DNA of 64,000 nt from the NCBI RefSeq assembly GCF_018613155.1, contig NZ_JAGGQU010000005.1, positions 1-64,000 on the forward strand, in the 5' to 3' direction. Positions 61,074-64,000 of this stretch are shown here, piece by piece. The stretch comes from Bacillus sp. ISL-55. Its GTDB lineage: Bacteria > Bacillota > Bacilli > Bacillales > Cytobacillaceae. Each line of letters starts with the position of its first letter. Positions within the stretch are counted from its first letter, which is position 1. Both the position numbers and the translations under genes were made by a program. The notes beneath the pieces are model-generated. The model did not search any database, was not told the origin of the DNA, and worked only from the letters and a program-made list of their open reading frames with translations.

Positions 61074-61397
61074 ATGGCTTGGTTATATTTAGTTATTGCA
61101 GGTATATTTGAAGTAGTGTGGGCCATAGGCCTGAAGTATACAGAAGGATTCACGAAAGCTGTACCTTCGGTGATTACGCTGGCAGGGATGGCAATAAGCT
61201 TTTATTTTTTGTCTATGGCGGTTAAAACTTTGCCGATTGGTACGGCATATGCAATTTGGACAGGAATAGGAGCAGCAGGCGCAGTCATTCTCGGGATTGT
61301 CCTGTTTGGAGAGCCGCGCAATCTAATGAGGCTGATGTTCGTAGCGTTCATTTTGGTTGGGATCATCGGCCTTAAGGCAACGTCTGGAAGCAATTAG
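61074..61397 (+). CDS. SMR-family guanidinium exporter (Gdx/SugE type)
   Basis: 107-aa four-helix small multidrug resistance protein: MAWLYLVIAGIFEVVWAIGLKYTEGFTK with the membrane Glu at 13, and GTAYAIWTGIGAAGAVILGIVLFGE. The riboswitch in its leader identifies it as a guanidinium/H+ exporter. B. subtilis has a ykkC-ykkD pair; here a single gene, presumably a homodimer. AAAGGAG precedes the ATG. Confidence 0.92.
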   Translation: MAWLYLVIAGIFEVVWAIGLKYTEGFTKAVPSVITLAGMAISFYFLSMAVKTLPIGTAYAIWTGIGAAGAVILGIVLFGEPRNLMRLMFVAFILVGIIGLKATSGSN

Positions 61398-61415
61398 TCA
61401 TTTTTCCGAACTGCA

Positions 61416-61480
61416 AAATGGCCTTTTATTACGTTAAAATCGGCTTTAGGATTTTAACAACAATCTGTACGAAAACAGAC
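61416..61480. repeat. Small inverted-repeat element, copy 2
   Basis: Second copy of the element at 3973-4038: AATGGC-TTTTATTACGTTAAAATC, then GATTTTAAC and ACAATCT. Perfect 9-bp inverted repeat at 61433-61441 and 61450-61458. Confidence 0.7.
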
Positions 61481-61485
61481 TTTCT

Positions 61486-61526
61486 AAAAGCAGACTCGCA
61501 AATGATTGCAGTCTGCTTTTGATTTT
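61486..61526 (+). terminator. Terminator of the SMR gene
   Basis: AAAAGCAGACT/AGTCTGCTTTT stem, then GATTTTC. Confidence 0.8.
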
Positions 61527-61530
61527 CTAT

Positions 61531-61587
61531 TTGCAAATTCCACCAATTTATATTATGATGCCGATAGATACCTTTTAATACTAGGTA
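61531..61587 (+). promoter_or_regulatory. padR promoter with PadR-type operator
   Basis: TTGCAA 61531-61536, 17-bp spacer, TATGAT 61554-61559. Just downstream TACCT-N9-AGGTA (61569-61587) is a dyad; a related TACCT-N9-GGGTG lies at 62631-62649 before the third gene. Autoregulation is likely. Confidence 0.55.
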
Positions 61588-61596
61588 GGTGAAAAG

Positions 61597-61944
61597 ATGT
61601 TTAATCGTGAACTTTTAAAAGGTAGCACATCACTAGTGCTGCTCCAGCTGTTGAATGAACGGGATATGTATGGTTACGAACTTGTGAAAGAACTGGATAA
61701 GCGAAGTGACCATAGTCTTCAGGTGAAAGAAGGAACATTGTATCCAGCACTTCATAAACTTGAAAAGCAGGAATACATTGAGTTTTACTGGCAGGAGCAA
61801 GAAAAAGGCCCGGCCAGGAAATATTACCGGATCACTGAAGAAGGAAGAGAAGTCCTCATAGAGAAGACAGAAGAGTGGCAGCAATTTGTCAATGTTATGA
61901 ACAAAGTGATCAGGAGACCGAAAAATGATCCAGTTAAAGACTGA
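61597..61944 (+). CDS. PadR family transcriptional regulator
   Basis: 115-aa PadR repressor: [33 protein letters not shown] winged helix, [24 protein letters not shown] wing, [15 protein letters not shown]. Overlaps the next gene by 20 bp, a common arrangement for PadR plus HAAS-domain membrane protein pairs. GTAGGTGAAAAG precedes the ATG. Confidence 0.92.
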   Translation: MFNRELLKGSTSLVLLQLLNERDMYGYELVKELDKRSDHSLQVKEGTLYPALHKLEKQEYIEFYWQEQEKGPARKYYRITEEGREVLIEKTEEWQQFVNVMNKVIRRPKNDPVKD

Positions 61945-62566
61945 CTTCCTCACCGAGCTTGGCAGGCATTTAGGGAAGCATCCAGACAAAGAGCAGATAT
62001 TGGCTGAATACGACAGCCATATCACTGAAATGCTTGAAGAGTTGAATGGGTGTGAAAGAGAAGAGTCGGATGTTAGCAGGGAACTTTATGGAAGATTGGG
62101 AACTCCGGAAGAGATTGCAGATAGCTGGAGGGAAGAACTATCAACAACACCAAAGAAAACTCAATGGGTTTTCATTTTCGCCAACCTGATTTTCTTCGCT
62201 GGCGGCACCATCCTGACTCTGGTACATAATCTTTTTGATTTCCCTTTCATTGACATGACGTGGAAAAGCCTTACATCGATACCTGCGGTGATCATATTGC
62301 TTTATCTCTTCTTTTGGGCCCTGCTTGGATATGAGATAGGCAAAGGCTTTGGCCATAAAGGGAGAAGATTGATGAAAAAGACATTTATCCTCTCCATATT
62401 GCCAAACATCATTCTTATGAACCTGACCTTATTCAGGCTAATACCGCATGACTGGTTCCAGCCGCTGCTTAGCCCGATCTTTATTATGATTTGTATTCTT
62501 TTTACGGCGTTATTGTATCCAATTTGCTGGATTGGATATAGATGGGGGAAAAAGGCTTCCATCTAA
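61925..62566 (+). CDS. HAAS/DUF1700-type membrane protein
   Basis: 213 aa. N-terminal HAAS-like region ([47 protein letters not shown]) followed by four transmembrane helices. Such proteins accompany PadR regulators and may signal membrane state. AGGAGA lies inside the padR end, so translation is coupled. Confidence 0.85.
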   Translation: MIQLKTDFLTELGRHLGKHPDKEQILAEYDSHITEMLEELNGCEREESDVSRELYGRLGTPEEIADSWREELSTTPKKTQWVFIFANLIFFAGGTILTLVHNLFDFPFIDMTWKSLTSIPAVIILLYLFFWALLGYEIGKGFGHKGRRLMKKTFILSILPNIILMNLTLFRLIPHDWFQPLLSPIFIMICILFTALLYPICWIGYRWGKKASI

Positions 62567-62580
62567 TTTTTTTGCTCTAG

Positions 62581-62649
62581 TACATAGAATTTCTATGTAT
62601 ATAGAATAGCAAAGTGTCTTTTTAACTACATACCTAGTAATTCTGGGTG
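62581..62649. promoter_or_regulatory. Dyads before the DUF4173-like gene
   Basis: TACATAGAA-T-TTCTATGTA (62581-62599) is a perfect 9-bp dyad; TACCT-N9-GGGTG (62631-62649) resembles the padR operator. They suggest separate control of the next gene. Confidence 0.45.
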
Positions 62650-62665
62650 GGAGGAGAGAGTAGAA

Positions 62666-64000
62666 ATGGAATTGAAACTAAAAAAAGGTGACTGGATATT
62701 TTTCCTTGCCTGTATTGCATTAGGGATTTTGGCGGAAAGGTCTTTCTTGCATGGCAAAATAGGATTGTCGTATCCTGTTTTTATTACTTGCTTTTATGGA
62801 GTTTTTTTCTGGAGGTACCGTTCATTCTCCTTTACGAATAAAAAGCTGGGACTACTGTTGATTGCTTCGATTTGGCTTCTGTCACTCAGCTTTTTCCTGA
62901 AATCGAATATGATTTTATATTTATTGAACATCCTCGTGATTCCAGTGTTGGTTCTCATACAACTTGTACTTGTCACCTACCCGATACAGAATCAATGGCA
63001 TAGATGGCCATTCGTCCAAAAAATCTTTTTAACAGTAGGAGCTGCGATTGCATATGTCTTCAGGTTCTTAATGTATGCTCCAAAATTGGCTGTCAGTGGA
63101 CTTGAAGAAAGAAAGAGTGCAACGATCCGAAAAGTGTTTATTGGCGTGGCTATTTCATTCCCGCTTTTGTTTGTCATCGTCAACCTGCTTGTTTCAGCTG
63201 ACCAGCAGTTTGGAGACCTCTTGGGTACAATCCCGCGATGGCTATTAGCATTGAAAATAGAAGAAGAGGTCTTGCGTACAATCGCCATCACCCTTTATAC
63301 ATTGGTGATCTTTGGATTATTGCAGGTGCTGAGGATCAAGCAGACATTGTCTTCTGAACCGCTGGCGCAAAAAGAGAAGATGGCGTGGGATAGCGTGATC
63401 AGTCTGACAGTGCTGACTTTATTGAATATCGTTTACCTGCTATTCGTGGTTGTCCAATTCCAATATTTTTTCAGTGAAACATTGAAAGAAGGATATACGT
63501 ATGCTGAATTTGCGCGCAGAGGATTCTTTGAACTGCTTTTTGTCACATTGTTGAATCTGCTGATTATCTCGACAATGGTTACCTATGTTGAAAAAAGTGC
63601 AAAATTTTTGACGCTGGTTATTCGCGGCCTTCTTTCACTGCTCGTTTTTTTCAGCGGCGTCATGCTATACTCGGCTTTTATACGTCTGTTCATGTATGAA
63701 GAGGCGTACGGATTTACCTTTGCCAGGGTGCTGGCCCATTCTTTCATGATTTTCCTGCTCGTGATATTAGGCTACTCCTTGATGAGGATATGGATGGATC
63801 GGCTGTCGCTTGTCCGCTTTTATATTCTATCCGCAATCATTTTCTATACTTTGGTCAACACAATCCAGTTGGATAGATTTGTCGTCGAAAGTAATTTGGA
63901 GCGTTATTCAGAAACCGGAAAGATAGATATTTACTATCTGAATTCGTTGTCCTATGAAGGAGTGGAGGGGCTGATGGAGCTTTATGAAATGAATCCGGAC
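62666..64000 (+). CDS. DUF4173/DUF4153-like membrane protein, cut by the window end
   Basis: 445 codons from ATG 62666 (GGGAGGAG upstream) stay open to the last base. Roughly a dozen transmembrane helices; loops carry FLMYAPKLAVSGLEERKS and KEGYTYAEFARRGFFELLFVTLLNL, and GYSLMRIWMDRLSLVRFYILSAIIFYTLVNTIQLDRFVVESNLERY, which match the DUF4173 family. It follows padR and the HAAS protein and may be their target. The C-terminus lies outside the window. Confidence 0.85.
   Translation, partial: MELKLKKGDWIFFLACIALGILAERSFLHGKIGLSYPVFITCFYGVFFWRYRSFSFTNKKLGLLLIASIWLLSLSFFLKSNMILYLLNILVIPVLVLIQLVLVTYPIQNQWHRWPFVQKIFLTVGAAIAYVFRFLMYAPKLAVSGLEERKSATIRKVFIGVAISFPLLFVIVNLLVSADQQFGDLLGTIPRWLLALKIEEEVLRTIAITLYTLVIFGLLQVLRIKQTLSSEPLAQKEKMAWDSVISLTVLTLLNIVYLLFVVVQFQYFFSETLKEGYTYAEFARRGFFELLFVTLLNLLIISTMVTYVEKSAKFLTLVIRGLLSLLVFFSGVMLYSAFIRLFMYEEAYGFTFARVLAHSFMIFLLVILGYSLMRIWMDRLSLVRFYILSAIIFYTLVNTIQLDRFVVESNLERYSETGKIDIYYLNSLSYEGVEGLMELYEMNPD

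Overview
The window is a chromosomal stretch from a spore-forming member of the Bacillaceae, related to but distinct from Bacillus subtilis. The evidence is gene content (PrkA, YhbH, SpoVR, two SspH-type spore proteins, a KinB-like kinase, YtvI), strong GGAGG ribosome-binding sites with frequent TTG/GTG starts, and local gene order matching B. subtilis blocks: queG-yhbB-trmL...prkA-yhbH, yhcT-yhcU...yhcX, and pgcA...yhcY-yhcZ-yhdB-yhdC-spoVR.

Layout. 0-1.9 kb: 5S rRNA and 15 tRNA genes in trnD-like order (B. subtilis has a Thr tRNA between Phe and Tyr; it is absent here), closed by a terminator. 1.9-10.6 kb: a solo B3/4-domain protein, tRNA modification genes (queG, trmL), a cell-wall amidase-like protein, an NfrA-type oxidoreductase, and prkA/yhbH. 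10.6-24.7 kb: transport and metabolism (betaine uptake, DeoR-regulated nucleoside uptake, oxidoreductases, DegV, a guanine permease under a guanine riboswitch). 25.2-29 kb: a five-gene operon for an O2-sensitive 2-oxoacid:ferredoxin oxidoreductase with an extra P-loop ATPase; its promoter has an Fnr-like box centred at -41.5 and a perfect cre site just downstream. 29-44 kb: repair, sporulation genes, a glutaredoxin-like gene with an in-frame TGA at the first redox-Cys position and a SECIS-like hairpin (candidate selenoprotein), a cystine transporter, a PurR-box purine permease, and a DHODH-like/membrane fusion. 44-56 kb: yhc/yhd block, disulfide-bond genes, pgcA, YhcYZ two-component system, spoVR. 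55-64 kb: zinc efflux (czcD/czrA with operator), a GGDEF-EAL protein, a guanidine-I riboswitch controlling one SMR exporter, and a padR-led membrane-protein operon that runs off the window end.

Intergenic DNA is unusually rich in repeats. Several arrays with unrelated sequences share one design: a unit of about 52 bp (or 42/21 bp) carrying a short dyad. There are also two MITE-like elements in opposite orientation, three copies of a GC-rich hairpin repeat, and two copies of a small inverted-repeat element.

The two observations most worth following up are the UxxC glutaredoxin reading through TGA, and the anaerobically wired oxidoreductase operon. All calls come from reading the sequence and knowledge of families; no database search was run.
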